From an alpha proteobacterium IMCC14465 (lineage in GTDB: Bacteria > Pseudomonadota > Alphaproteobacteria > RS24), in the NCBI GenBank assembly GCA_000293845.2, contig ALYF01000003.1:866690-930689 (forward strand): 64,000 nt of DNA. The letters are read 5' to 3'. The notes under the pieces are model-generated. The model saw only the letters and a list, made by a program, of their open reading frames with translations. It had not been told where the DNA came from and ran no database searches. This document shows, piece after piece, positions 53,027 to 61,649 of this stretch. The first letter of the stretch is position 1. Every line of letters starts with the position of its first letter. Both the position numbers and the translations under genes were made by a program.

Positions 53027-55105
53027 ATGCAAGGCACGCACTCTTCAAAATTATTTTTCCTTATGAGCTGTCTCATTGGCGCATCTATATTTATCGCGCC
53101 AAATACCGCGCTTTCAAATGAAGCGCTCACGCTCCAGCCCTTGATTGTGACAGGTAAGCGCAGCGCATCCTTACAGCAAAACATGCCAGGGAATATCAGT
53201 GTTTTACCTGCGGGCGATACATTTATTCATCTTGTTGATGCGCTCACCCTCGTGCCAGGTGTGATGATGCATCGCGGGAGTGGGGTTGAGCATTTGAGTT
53301 CTATTCGCTCGCCAGTATTGGTGGGGGGCGCAGGGGCGGGCTCATTTTTATTTATGGAAGACGGTATTGCTTTTCGTGCCGCAGGCTTTGCCAATGTGAA
53401 CGCGCTGCTTGATGCCCAGAATGAACATAGCGCGCGCATTGAGGTAATTAGAGGCCCCGGGCCAGCTATGTATGGCTCGAATGCGGTGCATGGTTTGGTG
53501 AATTTTATTTCCCAATCGCCTTATGATGAAACATCAGATATTGATGTGCGACTTGGCAGTTATGGGCGGTATCGCATTTCTGCAAACCTGGCATCTCAAA
53601 AACCTGGATCTCAAAAACTAGGCTCTCAAAGAGACGATGATGCAAAAGCCTATAGGCTGGGCGTTACGCTTACTGGGGAAACAGAGGCTTATCGTGCGGC
53701 GTCGGGATTTGACCAACAAAAGCTTAAATTTCAATCCGGCTGGAAGGGCGGAGGAGATACTGATTACAGGCTGATTATATCCGCCAATCATCTGGAGCAG
53801 GAAACGGCAGGCTACGCCTCAACTTACCGGGACAGGCAGGCCGCCAAAATGAACACAGATGAAAATGCATTTAGAAATGCTGAAAGTCTCAGATTGGCAC
53901 TTTATGCGGAGACGCGTTTGTCGGGGGATAGGGTCTTACGCCTCACACCCTATATCCGTTATCACGATATGCGTTTCTTGATGCACTTCCTCGCCAGCGC
54001 CGATCCGGAAGAAACAAACCGCCATTATAGTGTCGGTGTGCAATCTGCCATCACGCAAAAAATCAATGCCTCAAAATTTTTATCGGAGCTGGTTTATGGT
54101 GTCGATGTTGAAGCCACTAAAGGAGAGCTGACACAAATTCAAACCCGTCCGGCGCAATTCGGATTTTTGCCAGGCGTTCATTATGATTACACCGTTGAGG
54201 CTGAAACATTTGCAGGTTTCATGCAGGGGGAGGTGCCGTTAAGCGCAACTTCCCAGCTGACAATTGGCTTGCGCGGGGAGCATACCGCCTACAGCTATGA
54301 GAACAGAACCGGTAACGGCGTTTTTGGACGGTTTTTTCGCCCCACAGACCGCGATGATGATTTTCAAACCTGGTCACCAAAAATTGGATGGGTGAACAAA
54401 ATTGGCGCGCAGACCGTTTTTGCAAATCTCACTCGGGGTCATCGTGCGCCCCAAACAACAGATTTATACCGCCTCAGAAACGGGCAGACACCTGACGCGA
54501 TTAAAGCCGAGCAGATTGATAGTTTTGAAATCGGTATGCGCGGCATAATCGGCCAATCAACTCTCCCCTTAAGCTATGAAGTTGCGTTTTATAAAATGCA
54601 AAAAAAGCATTTTCATTTTCGTGACTCGAATAGTGAAAATGTAAGCAATGGCAAAACCGGTCATGAGGGTATTGAGCTTGATATGCAATTGCGCCCGACG
54701 CAAAACCTGACGCTGAATGCTCAGCTAAGCTATGGCGTGCATAGCTATGAATTCAGTCATGCGCCGAACGGGATTGTGAAGGGCGCAGATATTGATACTG
54801 CGCCGCGCCAGATTGGACATGTGACAGCAATCTGGACGCCGAATGACGTATCGACGCTGACACTAAGCTGGCATCATATCGGTAAATATTTCACTGATGA
54901 GCGCAATAGTAATGACTATCCGGGGCATGATGTTGTTGATCTCACATTAGTGCGCGAAATTGCCGAGGGTACATTTCTCAGTTTGCGCGTCTTTAATCTC
55001 ATGGATGAAAAATATGCCAAGCGTGCTGATTATGCGTTTGGCAATGCTCGATATTTTCCTGGCGAGGCACGTCATATTGCCATGGGGCTGAAGAAAGCTT
55101 TTTAA
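53027..55105 (+). CDS. TonB-dependent outer membrane receptor
   Basis: A 692-aa receptor. It has a signal peptide (about residues 8-32), a TonB-box-like LQPLIVTGKR, a plug domain with DALTLVPGVMMHRGSG and RIEVIRGPGPAMYGSNAVHGLVNFIS, and a 22-strand-type barrel ending in GLKKAF with the C-terminal Phe. No metal-ligand or vitamin marker was seen, so the ligand is unknown. Residues around 190-205 (ASQKPGSQKLGSQR) come from a 15-base in-frame repeat. ATG 53027 is preferred over TTG 53015. Confidence 0.93.
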   Translation: MQGTHSSKLFFLMSCLIGASIFIAPNTALSNEALTLQPLIVTGKRSASLQQNMPGNISVLPAGDTFIHLVDALTLVPGVMMHRGSGVEHLSSIRSPVLVGGAGAGSFLFMEDGIAFRAAGFANVNALLDAQNEHSARIEVIRGPGPAMYGSNAVHGLVNFISQSPYDETSDIDVRLGSYGRYRISANLASQKPGSQKLGSQRDDDAKAYRLGVTLTGETEAYRAASGFDQQKLKFQSGWKGGGDTDYRLIISANHLEQETAGYASTYRDRQAAKMNTDENAFRNAESLRLALYAETRLSGDRVLRLTPYIRYHDMRFLMHFLASADPEETNRHYSVGVQSAITQKINASKFLSELVYGVDVEATKGELTQIQTRPAQFGFLPGVHYDYTVEAETFAGFMQGEVPLSATSQLTIGLRGEHTAYSYENRTGNGVFGRFFRPTDRDDDFQTWSPKIGWVNKIGAQTVFANLTRGHRAPQTTDLYRLRNGQTPDAIKAEQIDSFEIGMRGIIGQSTLPLSYEVAFYKMQKKHFHFRDSNSENVSNGKTGHEGIELDMQLRPTQNLTLNAQLSYGVHSYEFSHAPNGIVKGADIDTAPRQIGHVTAIWTPNDVSTLTLSWHHIGKYFTDERNSNDYPGHDVVDLTLVREIAEGTFLSLRVFNLMDEKYAKRADYAFGNARYFPGEARHIAMGLKKAF

Positions 55106-55123
55106 ATAATTGTTAGGCTTTTA

Positions 55124-56329
55124 TTAAGCCTTCCATGTGATGGGCAAATTATCCATGCCCATTGTTGTGCCGCCATGTGCGGTAATTTTGCTTTCATCTG
55201 TGATTGAAAATGAATCAACTCTTTTGGCAAATTCTTCCAGCACAATTTTAACTTCCAGCTTAGCGAGATGCATGCCGATACATTTATGCGGCCCATCGCC
55301 AAAAGCATGATGCATATTGCGCTCGACCTTTGAGCGTTCCGGATTGAAATTATGCGGGTCGGGGAAGGTTGACGCGTCCCGGTCCGTCACAAATGATGGC
55401 ACAACAATATTGTCGCCTTGCTTAAACGTCACGCCGTGAAACTCTGTGTCGGCTTCGCATATGCGATTGAGATTAATAAAGGCGTGCATGCGAAGGAGTT
55501 CATCGGTCGCTTTGTCCAAAAACGCCTTATCGGATTTAATCTTTTGATAAAGCTCCTGATTATGGGCAAGGTAATTGGCGATAAAGGTGAGCATGGCAGC
55601 AACAGTGTCTACACCGGCGAGAAACAGCAAATAGCAAATCGCATCGACCTCATCGCGGGACAGTCTTTCGCCTTCAACCTCAACTTCAAGCAACATACTC
55701 ATCACATCATCGCGGGGGAATGTGACATGGTCTTCGGCCGCTTGGCTGAGATATTGCGCGATTTTCTGACCGTAATCCACGCGCGCTTCAACGGTTTCGG
55801 CTCTATAAAAGCCGTTTTCCCATTCAAAGAATTGCGGTTGCATATGTTGCGGCAAACCGAGCATTTCCAGAAACACGCCTGTCGGAATAGGCTTGGCAAT
55901 ATCCCACAGAAAATCAATCTCGGGCGTTTGAAGAGCCGCATCGAGAACATTGATTGTGCGCTGGCGAATTTTGTCTTCCATTTTGCCGATGATGCTTGGA
56001 GCGAAAACCGGCAGTAAAAGCCGACGATAACGCGGATGGCTTTGCGGGTCGCTTTCCAGAGGTATCAGGCGGGGGCGTTGTTCATAATTAGCCGGAACGC
56101 CAATCGGGAATGAACCGAAAAGTTCAGGATTACTGAGAATTTCATGCCCCATTTCATAATTGGTGACAATCCAATGCCCGCCATTGTGAGGCGTGTAAAA
56201 AATATCCCGCTCATCATTAACAAGTACATCCATCATTCTTTGTTGCGGGTTGCGCATCATTTCAGGGTCGGCAACCAAATCGAAATCACTTATTAGGTTT
56301 GCAGGAACATCAGATATTTGGGTTGGCAT
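55124..56329 (-). CDS. cytochrome P450
   Basis: A 401-aa soluble bacterial P450. The oxygen-binding I helix is LLFLAGVDTVAAML, the ExxR motif falls in DELLRMHAF, and the haem-thiolate Cys350 is in HHAFGDGPHKCIGMHLAKLE. ATG 56329, preceded by GGAG, is the start, and the longer frame to 56428 is unlikely. It resembles class I terpene-type hydroxylases such as the P450cam group. It is divergent from the retinal gene cluster, with about 500 bases between. No ferredoxin or reductase gene is adjacent. Confidence 0.9.
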   Translation of the reverse strand: MPTQISDVPANLISDFDLVADPEMMRNPQQRMMDVLVNDERDIFYTPHNGGHWIVTNYEMGHEILSNPELFGSFPIGVPANYEQRPRLIPLESDPQSHPRYRRLLLPVFAPSIIGKMEDKIRQRTINVLDAALQTPEIDFLWDIAKPIPTGVFLEMLGLPQHMQPQFFEWENGFYRAETVEARVDYGQKIAQYLSQAAEDHVTFPRDDVMSMLLEVEVEGERLSRDEVDAICYLLFLAGVDTVAAMLTFIANYLAHNQELYQKIKSDKAFLDKATDELLRMHAFINLNRICEADTEFHGVTFKQGDNIVVPSFVTDRDASTFPDPHNFNPERSKVERNMHHAFGDGPHKCIGMHLAKLEVKIVLEEFAKRVDSFSITDESKITAHGGTTMGMDNLPITWKA

Positions 56330-56755
56330 GGTATCTCCATTATTGCAATGGCGGTGGCAATAGCTTGGCAATTTTAGATTTTTTGTCTCGAACCAAAAAA
56401 TACCAAAACAAAAAAACACCAAGCTCAAAGCGGCTAAATATTAAGGCCTTAATGAGGGTAAACAGTAAGTAAGAATTATGCAAAAATTACCTGACTTTTT
56501 CCGTAGGTAAGGTTCTGCGGTCTCTCGTCGAACCAGTTTTATGCATGAGGCACTTTAGGCTGTCGCCTAAAATTCTCATTAATAGTGCTTGACCGGCTCA
56601 ATTCGGGTTCGCATAGTGGTCCTTTAGCAACTGTTTGATTTGTTGCTTAGTGTGTGAAGCGGTAATTTCTCGTTTTTCAAGGGTAAAAACAGCACGCATC
56701 AAATTTACCGCGGTCACATTTGTTATCAGGGTTTCAAATATTATATCCTGTGTAG
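56330..56755. other. intergenic control region ahead of the carotenoid/retinal cluster
   Basis: Two dyads are visible: TTACCT-N12-AGGTAA at 56487-56510 and a perfect 7-bp hairpin TTTAGGC-TGTC-GCCTAAA at 56554-56571. A sigma-70-like pair, TTGTTA and TATATC about 16 bases apart (56721-56748), lies just before the leader stem. No coding frame in the plus or minus strand is credible. Confidence 0.55.
56721..56748 (+). promoter_or_regulatory. predicted promoter of the crt cluster
   Basis: A -35-like TTGTTA and a -10-like TATATC are separated by about 16 bases. Transcription would start near the base of the leader stem, about 75 bases before the crtE start codon. Confidence 0.4.
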
Positions 56756-56811
56756 CGACTATATACGCTCAGTTCGGCGTCTACCTGGGAGGGTTACCGG
56801 ACATATAGTCG
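56756..56811 (+). promoter_or_regulatory. structured leader RNA upstream of crtE
   Basis: CGACTATAT (56756-56764) pairs perfectly with ATATAGTCG (56803-56811), a 9-bp closing stem around 38 bases. Inside is a small stem ACGC/GCGT (56765-56768 and 56777-56780) and a C/G-rich part with CTACC and GGGTTACC. The element ends 10 bases before the AGGAG ribosome site (56821-56825). A three-way-junction-like form and the closeness to the ribosome site suggest a regulatory RNA. The type is unknown. Confidence 0.5.
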
Positions 56812-56832
56812 GAATTGTTGAGGAGTTGAGTA

Positions 56833-57996
56833 ATGTCTGGTTTGTTGCCTGATTATATGGAGGGAATGACGGCGCGTCATGAACGTCCCGAGTCGTTAAG
56901 TGCTAAATCTGTAAGTGCTAAATCTGTAAGTTCTGATTCGACGGCCCCCCATAAATATCAAGATAATCATGAAAATAAAGATATCGCGCATAAGCTGCTT
57001 TTAAACATTAAAAGCCAGTTGCCTGCCGCGGACCATCCTTTAAGTTCTGCCGCCCATCACCATTTTGCCGAACCCGGAAAACTTATTCGGGGTCAAATCG
57101 CCTGCGCAACTGGCGACATGCTGGAGCTGCCGCGCGAGATTGCCATGCAATGGGCGCTGAGTGTTGAATTTTTGCATAATGCATCCCTCGTGCATGATGA
57201 TATTTGTGATGAAGATACCAGCCGCCGAAATCGTGACACGATTTGGAAAGCCTTCGGGCATCAGCAAGCGATATGTCTCGGTGATTGGATGGTGGCACAA
57301 TCCTTCATTCATGCTGCTGAAGCTGACAGCTTGTTGGCGTCAAAAGCCGGTCATCAAAATTCGAGTGTAGCCTTATTAGCTAAAGGCATGTCGGCGCTTT
57401 CTACTGGGCAAGCCTCAGAATTTGTATCAACCGCCTATCCAAATTGGGCGCATTATAGCCAGATTGTATCGGGGAAGACGGGGCAACTGATTAGTATTCC
57501 CGTGGAAGGCATCTATGTGCTGGCCAATCTCCATCATGACTATCAACGTCTGGAAAATGTGTTCGGCAATCTCGGTCTTGCCTATCAAATTACCAATGAC
57601 ATCAAAAACCTGATGGGAACAGATGGAGCAGCCCGCCAAGGTGGAGATGTGTTGCGACAATCCCCCAATGCCGTTGTCATTCTTTTTAGAGACAGTCTGG
57701 TTAATGGCTCGCGCAAAGAATTTGATGAAAAATTTATGCAAGGTTCCGTTTGTGCGCATACAGACGAAAAATGGATGCTAGAACTTTCAATGACCGGCAG
57801 CAAGTTGGCGGCAGATAAAATTACGTCTCTCTTGGCAGAGGTTGAAAAAGATCTCGATGATGACGCGCTTACCTGTGGCTATGACATGAAGCGTGTTTTG
57901 TTGCCTGTCACAGATTATCTCGCCGCAGCAAGTCGGAAAATATATCACATTTCATCTACCTCAAACTCAACCTCAAACTCAAACTCGGCCAGTTAG
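56833..57996 (+). CDS. crtE: geranylgeranyl diphosphate synthase, carotenoid type
   Basis: A 387-aa polyprenyl synthase. The first Asp-rich motif is intact at D122-D126 (HDDICDED). The second, normally DDxxD, reads N255-D-I-K-N259, which has lost two of three Asp. An N-terminal extension of about 60 residues with a 15-base in-frame repeat (SAKSV twice) and a Ser/Asn-rich tail (STSNSTSNSNSAS) make it longer than the usual 300 residues. It should make GGPP for CrtB. It leads the crt cluster, with AGGAG 7 bases before the ATG. Confidence 0.88.
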   Translation: MSGLLPDYMEGMTARHERPESLSAKSVSAKSVSSDSTAPHKYQDNHENKDIAHKLLLNIKSQLPAADHPLSSAAHHHFAEPGKLIRGQIACATGDMLELPREIAMQWALSVEFLHNASLVHDDICDEDTSRRNRDTIWKAFGHQQAICLGDWMVAQSFIHAAEADSLLASKAGHQNSSVALLAKGMSALSTGQASEFVSTAYPNWAHYSQIVSGKTGQLISIPVEGIYVLANLHHDYQRLENVFGNLGLAYQITNDIKNLMGTDGAARQGGDVLRQSPNAVVILFRDSLVNGSRKEFDEKFMQGSVCAHTDEKWMLELSMTGSKLAADKITSLLAEVEKDLDDDALTCGYDMKRVLLPVTDYLAAASRKIYHISSTSNSTSNSNSAS

Positions 57997-58008
57997 GTTA
58001 TCCGCCCT

Positions 58009-59559
58009 ATGAACGAACATCTTCCTAAGGCTCTTGTCATCGGCTCCGGATTTGGTGGTATGGGTGCAGCGCTTCGATTGCGTGCGCTGGGCTATCATGT
58101 CGATTTGGTCGAACGTCTTGATAGTCTTGGCGGACGGGCGCAAGTTTTTGAAAAAGACGGCTTTCGCCATGATGCCGGACCAACCGTTATTACGGCACCC
58201 TTTATGTTTGAAGAGCTGTTTTCGCTTTTTGATGAAAAGCTCGCCGACCATCTTGAATTTGTGCCTGTCTCGCCTTGGTACAGATTTCATTTTCCCGATG
58301 GCTCAGATTTTGACTATGGCGATGATATGGCGGCTTTTGAAGCAAGCATGGCTAAATACCGAGAAGCGGATGTTGAAGGCTATCGGAAATTGCTCGAGGC
58401 TTCACGACAAATTTTTGAAGTCGGATTTGAGAAGCTGGCGGATCAGCCATTTTTAAAATTCACGGATATGCTCAAGCAAGTCCCTGCGCTGTTGAAGTTG
58501 CGGAGTGATTTGACGGTATCTCAATTTGTGAAAAAATATATCACACATCCTTATTTGCAGCAGGCGCTGTCCATTCACCCTTTGCTGGTTGGCGGTAATC
58601 CGTATGATACGACGAGCATTTACGCGCTGATACATTATCTGGAGCGTAAATGGGGTGTCCATTTTTGTATGGGCGGAACGGGCAAGATGGTTGCCGAGCT
58701 TGAAAAACTGATGCGGCGGCATGGCATCGGCATTCATAACGGCGCGGATGTAAGCGAGATTGTTGTTAAGGGTAAAAAAGTAACCGGCATTAAGTGCGAA
58801 GATGGGCGCGAGATGGAGGCTGACTTAGTTGTTTGTAATGCTGACCCGCCAACGGTCTATCGTGAGATGATGCCTGTCGGCGGTAAGTCACTCTTACGCC
58901 CGAAAAAAATTATCCCCGAGGCCCTAACCAAATATTCCATGGGTCTTTATGTTCTCTATTTTGGCACCACGCGGCAATATCCCGATGTGGCGCATCACAC
59001 CATATGGCTGGGTGAGCGATTTAAAGGTTTGTTGAATGATATTTTCAACAAACAAATCGCAACAGATGATTTCTCACTTTATCTGCATCGCCCGACAGCG
59101 ACAGATCCGTCCTTTGCGCCGGAGGGATGTGACAGCTTCTATATCCTTTGTCCGGTGCCGAATTTACAAGGCAATATTGACTGGGATGTTTATGGCCCAG
59201 AGCTGCGAGACCGGATTGTAAAAGCGCTTTCAGAAACCATTATGCCGGATTTGGAATCGCATGTGACAGCAGATTTCTGGATGCATCCGGGTGATTTTGA
59301 AAAACAATATCGCGCCACTCACGGGGCAGGATTTTCTATCGCGCCAGTATTCCGGCAATCGGCGTGGTTTCGTTATCACAATCAAGATCCGGATATTTCC
59401 AATCTTTACTTTGTCGGCGCAGGGACGCATCCCGGCGCGGGGTTGCCCGGCGTTTTAAGTTCAGCCAAGGCGCTTGAGAAGATGATACCTGCACAATCTA
59501 ACGCAAAGCTGAGAACACAGGCGCATGTTGAGGATTTATTGGCGGAGGCAGGTGAATGA
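58009..59559 (+). CDS. crtI: phytoene desaturase
   Basis: A 516-aa FAD-dependent desaturase that turns phytoene into lycopene. It has the dinucleotide-binding VIGSGFGGMGAALRLRALG, the GGRAQVFEKDGFRHDAGPTV start of the family, and the C-terminal GAGTHPGAGLPGVLSSAKA signature. It starts 12 bases after crtE and overlaps crtB by 4 bases. Confidence 0.96.
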   Translation: MNEHLPKALVIGSGFGGMGAALRLRALGYHVDLVERLDSLGGRAQVFEKDGFRHDAGPTVITAPFMFEELFSLFDEKLADHLEFVPVSPWYRFHFPDGSDFDYGDDMAAFEASMAKYREADVEGYRKLLEASRQIFEVGFEKLADQPFLKFTDMLKQVPALLKLRSDLTVSQFVKKYITHPYLQQALSIHPLLVGGNPYDTTSIYALIHYLERKWGVHFCMGGTGKMVAELEKLMRRHGIGIHNGADVSEIVVKGKKVTGIKCEDGREMEADLVVCNADPPTVYREMMPVGGKSLLRPKKIIPEALTKYSMGLYVLYFGTTRQYPDVAHHTIWLGERFKGLLNDIFNKQIATDDFSLYLHRPTATDPSFAPEGCDSFYILCPVPNLQGNIDWDVYGPELRDRIVKALSETIMPDLESHVTADFWMHPGDFEKQYRATHGAGFSIAPVFRQSAWFRYHNQDPDISNLYFVGAGTHPGAGLPGVLSSAKALEKMIPAQSNAKLRTQAHVEDLLAEAGE

Positions 59560-60521
59560 ACGGGCCGGCGACTTTTTCCGAAAGTGAAATTTTTTCACCT
59601 TATGAGGACTCTGCCGCAACTCTTGCCAAGCACGGTAAGACATTTAATTGGGCGCGGCGTTTTCTGGGTAAGGAAAATGGCGACAAGGCGGCACAGCTTT
59701 ACGCTTTTTGTCGATACCTTGATGATTTGGCTGATGATGGGCTTGCGCATGGTCATGCCCGCATTGAGGCGATGCAGAAAAAACTCTCCGGCGACACCAT
59801 AGCCCCGGGGCAGATGGATGAGTTTTCCAGATTTTTGGATTTTGCCAATAATAATCAATTGTCCTTGCCGGCGCTGAATGAATTGCTTGTCGGGTTGGTG
59901 GGTGACAGAGAGCCTGCTGAATTGCAAAGTGAAGCTGATTTGCTTTGCTATGCTTATCGTGTTGCCGGAACGGTAGGCGTGCTGATGAGTTCTGTTTTAG
60001 GCTGTCACGATGAAGACGCTTTTGCGCATGCGATTGATTTGGGTATTGCCATGCAGCTTACAAATATTGCCCGTGACGTTGCTGAAGATGCGCGTATGGG
60101 GCGGCGTTATATTCCTGCAGATTGGTGTGCTGATTTATCTGCCGCCGAAATTTGTAAAGCTGCAGCCGATGATACAGAAACTGAAATCAGTCATCTGGTG
60201 CAATTATCTTTGTATCGCCTTTTGAGGCTTGCCGATAAATATTATGCCTCAGGCTTTCAGGGTTTACCTTATTTGCCGACACGTGCGCGTACGGCCATTG
60301 CGGTTGCAGGGCGTGCCTATCAAGCAATTGGTCATGGCATGCGGCATAAAAATTTCCATAGCTGGTCCAGCCGCGAGGTTACAGGGACAGCTACGAAAAT
60401 AGTCGCAAGTTTTTCTGCCTTAATTGATGTAAGGTTTAGATATACAAAAAAAGTCAAACACGCATCTGAACTTCAAAAACATCTGATTGGTTTACCGCAT
60501 GTCCGGTCGTCGCATTGTTAA
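59556..60521 (+). CDS. crtB: phytoene synthase
   Basis: A 321-aa head-to-head prenyl synthase that joins two GGPP. The two Asp-rich motifs are CRYLDDLADD and NIARDVAEDARMGRRYIP. The catalytic YAFCRYLDDLAD and the LGIAMQLTNIARDVAED segments are typical. The ATG is within the crtI stop (ATGA). The last 20 or so bases overlap crtY. Confidence 0.95.
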   Translation: MNGPATFSESEIFSPYEDSAATLAKHGKTFNWARRFLGKENGDKAAQLYAFCRYLDDLADDGLAHGHARIEAMQKKLSGDTIAPGQMDEFSRFLDFANNNQLSLPALNELLVGLVGDREPAELQSEADLLCYAYRVAGTVGVLMSSVLGCHDEDAFAHAIDLGIAMQLTNIARDVAEDARMGRRYIPADWCADLSAAEICKAAADDTETEISHLVQLSLYRLLRLADKYYASGFQGLPYLPTRARTAIAVAGRAYQAIGHGMRHKNFHSWSSREVTGTATKIVASFSALIDVRFRYTKKVKHASELQKHLIGLPHVRSSHC

Positions 60522-61641
60522 ACAAAGACGTCGGGCTGATGTCGGGATAATTGGTGGCGGGCTTGCCGGTTTAAGTCTCGCTTATTATCTGTCGCAATTT
60601 CATGATCTTAAAATTCTGGTTATTGATGATGGTATGCCCAAACCGGATCATATTTGGGGTTTTTGGGATAATGGTTCTCCGCATTTAGCGTTGGCGCGCG
60701 AACAGGCTTTATCGCAATGGTGGCACTGGCAAGTTGCTGCGCCGGGCAATGCGCATGTCATGCGCGGGGAAGGCTATCACTATTATGCTGTGTCATCTGC
60801 GTCTTATATGAAAGCGCTGGCAGATAAATGTGCCAGAGCCAATGTCAGATTTATTAACGGCACGGTGATGAAAACTTCCATTAATGAAGATTACACGCGC
60901 ATGCTGATGAAAGATGAACAGATAGTGACAGCGCATCATGTATTCGACACTGTGAATTATATCGCGCCTTATGATTGTATGAAGCAGCATTTTTTGGGGC
61001 AGCATATCAGGGTGAATAAAAACAGCTTTAACCCCGGCCAGATTATGCTGATGGATTTTCGTGTGCCTCAGCAAGATGGTATTCACTTTATGTATCTGTT
61101 GCCCTTTAGCGAAAAGAAGGCCTTTATCGAGTCGACTGTGTTTTCTCAAACCCAGCTTGAGCCGGAATGGTATAGAGAACAAATCGCGCAATATATAAAT
61201 CGCTCATTACATCTAAAAAACGAGCAGGTGACTGTTTTGAAAGAAGAAGTAGGGGTTTTGCCGATGTCTAAGGTGAAGTCAAAACAGGGTGAGGGGTGTA
61301 TTCCATTTGGGGTGGCGGCCAATGCGATGCGGGCGTCTAGTTCCTATGCTTTTGCTCAGATAAACCGACAGGCTTATGATTATGCGCGTGCTGAAACTTT
61401 GTTATGGGGCGTGCCAGAAGCGGGGGCTGATTTTTTTGAACGCTGGATGGATGATGTGATGCTGGATGTGTTGACCAAAAACCCTGAACTTGCGCCACAT
61501 CTGTTTAGCCGCATGGCGCAGAAAGTTCCGGCGGATGATTTTGCCCGTTTTATGAATGGGCGGTCGGGTTTTGTCCCGAAATTTCGAACAATCAATGCGA
61601 TGCCCGCTGGCCCGTTTTTGAAAACTATTGTCGGTATTTGA
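60499..61641 (+). CDS. crtY: lycopene beta-cyclase
   Basis: A 380-aa CrtY-type cyclase that turns lycopene into beta-carotene. It has the FAD-binding VGIIGGGLAGLSLAYYLSQ, HIWGFWDNG and the ending KFRTINAMPAGPFLKTIVGI. ATG 60499 (MSGRRIVK) overlaps crtB by 23 bases. No crtZ or crtW follows, so beta-carotene is the likely end of the pigment branch. Confidence 0.93.
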   Translation: MSGRRIVKQRRRADVGIIGGGLAGLSLAYYLSQFHDLKILVIDDGMPKPDHIWGFWDNGSPHLALAREQALSQWWHWQVAAPGNAHVMRGEGYHYYAVSSASYMKALADKCARANVRFINGTVMKTSINEDYTRMLMKDEQIVTAHHVFDTVNYIAPYDCMKQHFLGQHIRVNKNSFNPGQIMLMDFRVPQQDGIHFMYLLPFSEKKAFIESTVFSQTQLEPEWYREQIAQYINRSLHLKNEQVTVLKEEVGVLPMSKVKSKQGEGCIPFGVAANAMRASSSYAFAQINRQAYDYARAETLLWGVPEAGADFFERWMDDVMLDVLTKNPELAPHLFSRMAQKVPADDFARFMNGRSGFVPKFRTINAMPAGPFLKTIVGI

Positions 61642-61649
61642 TGGTTTAA

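Noticed and set aside
55418..56017. 199-aa plus-strand ORF opposite the P450
   Set aside because: A shadow of the P450 gene in the opposite strand, with no recognisable domain and no start region.
56756..56811. Purine-type riboswitch ahead of crtE
   Set aside because: A closing AT-rich stem and a TCTACC segment look similar, but the second half of the consensus and the loop-loop partners are not there. Kept only as an unknown leader structure.
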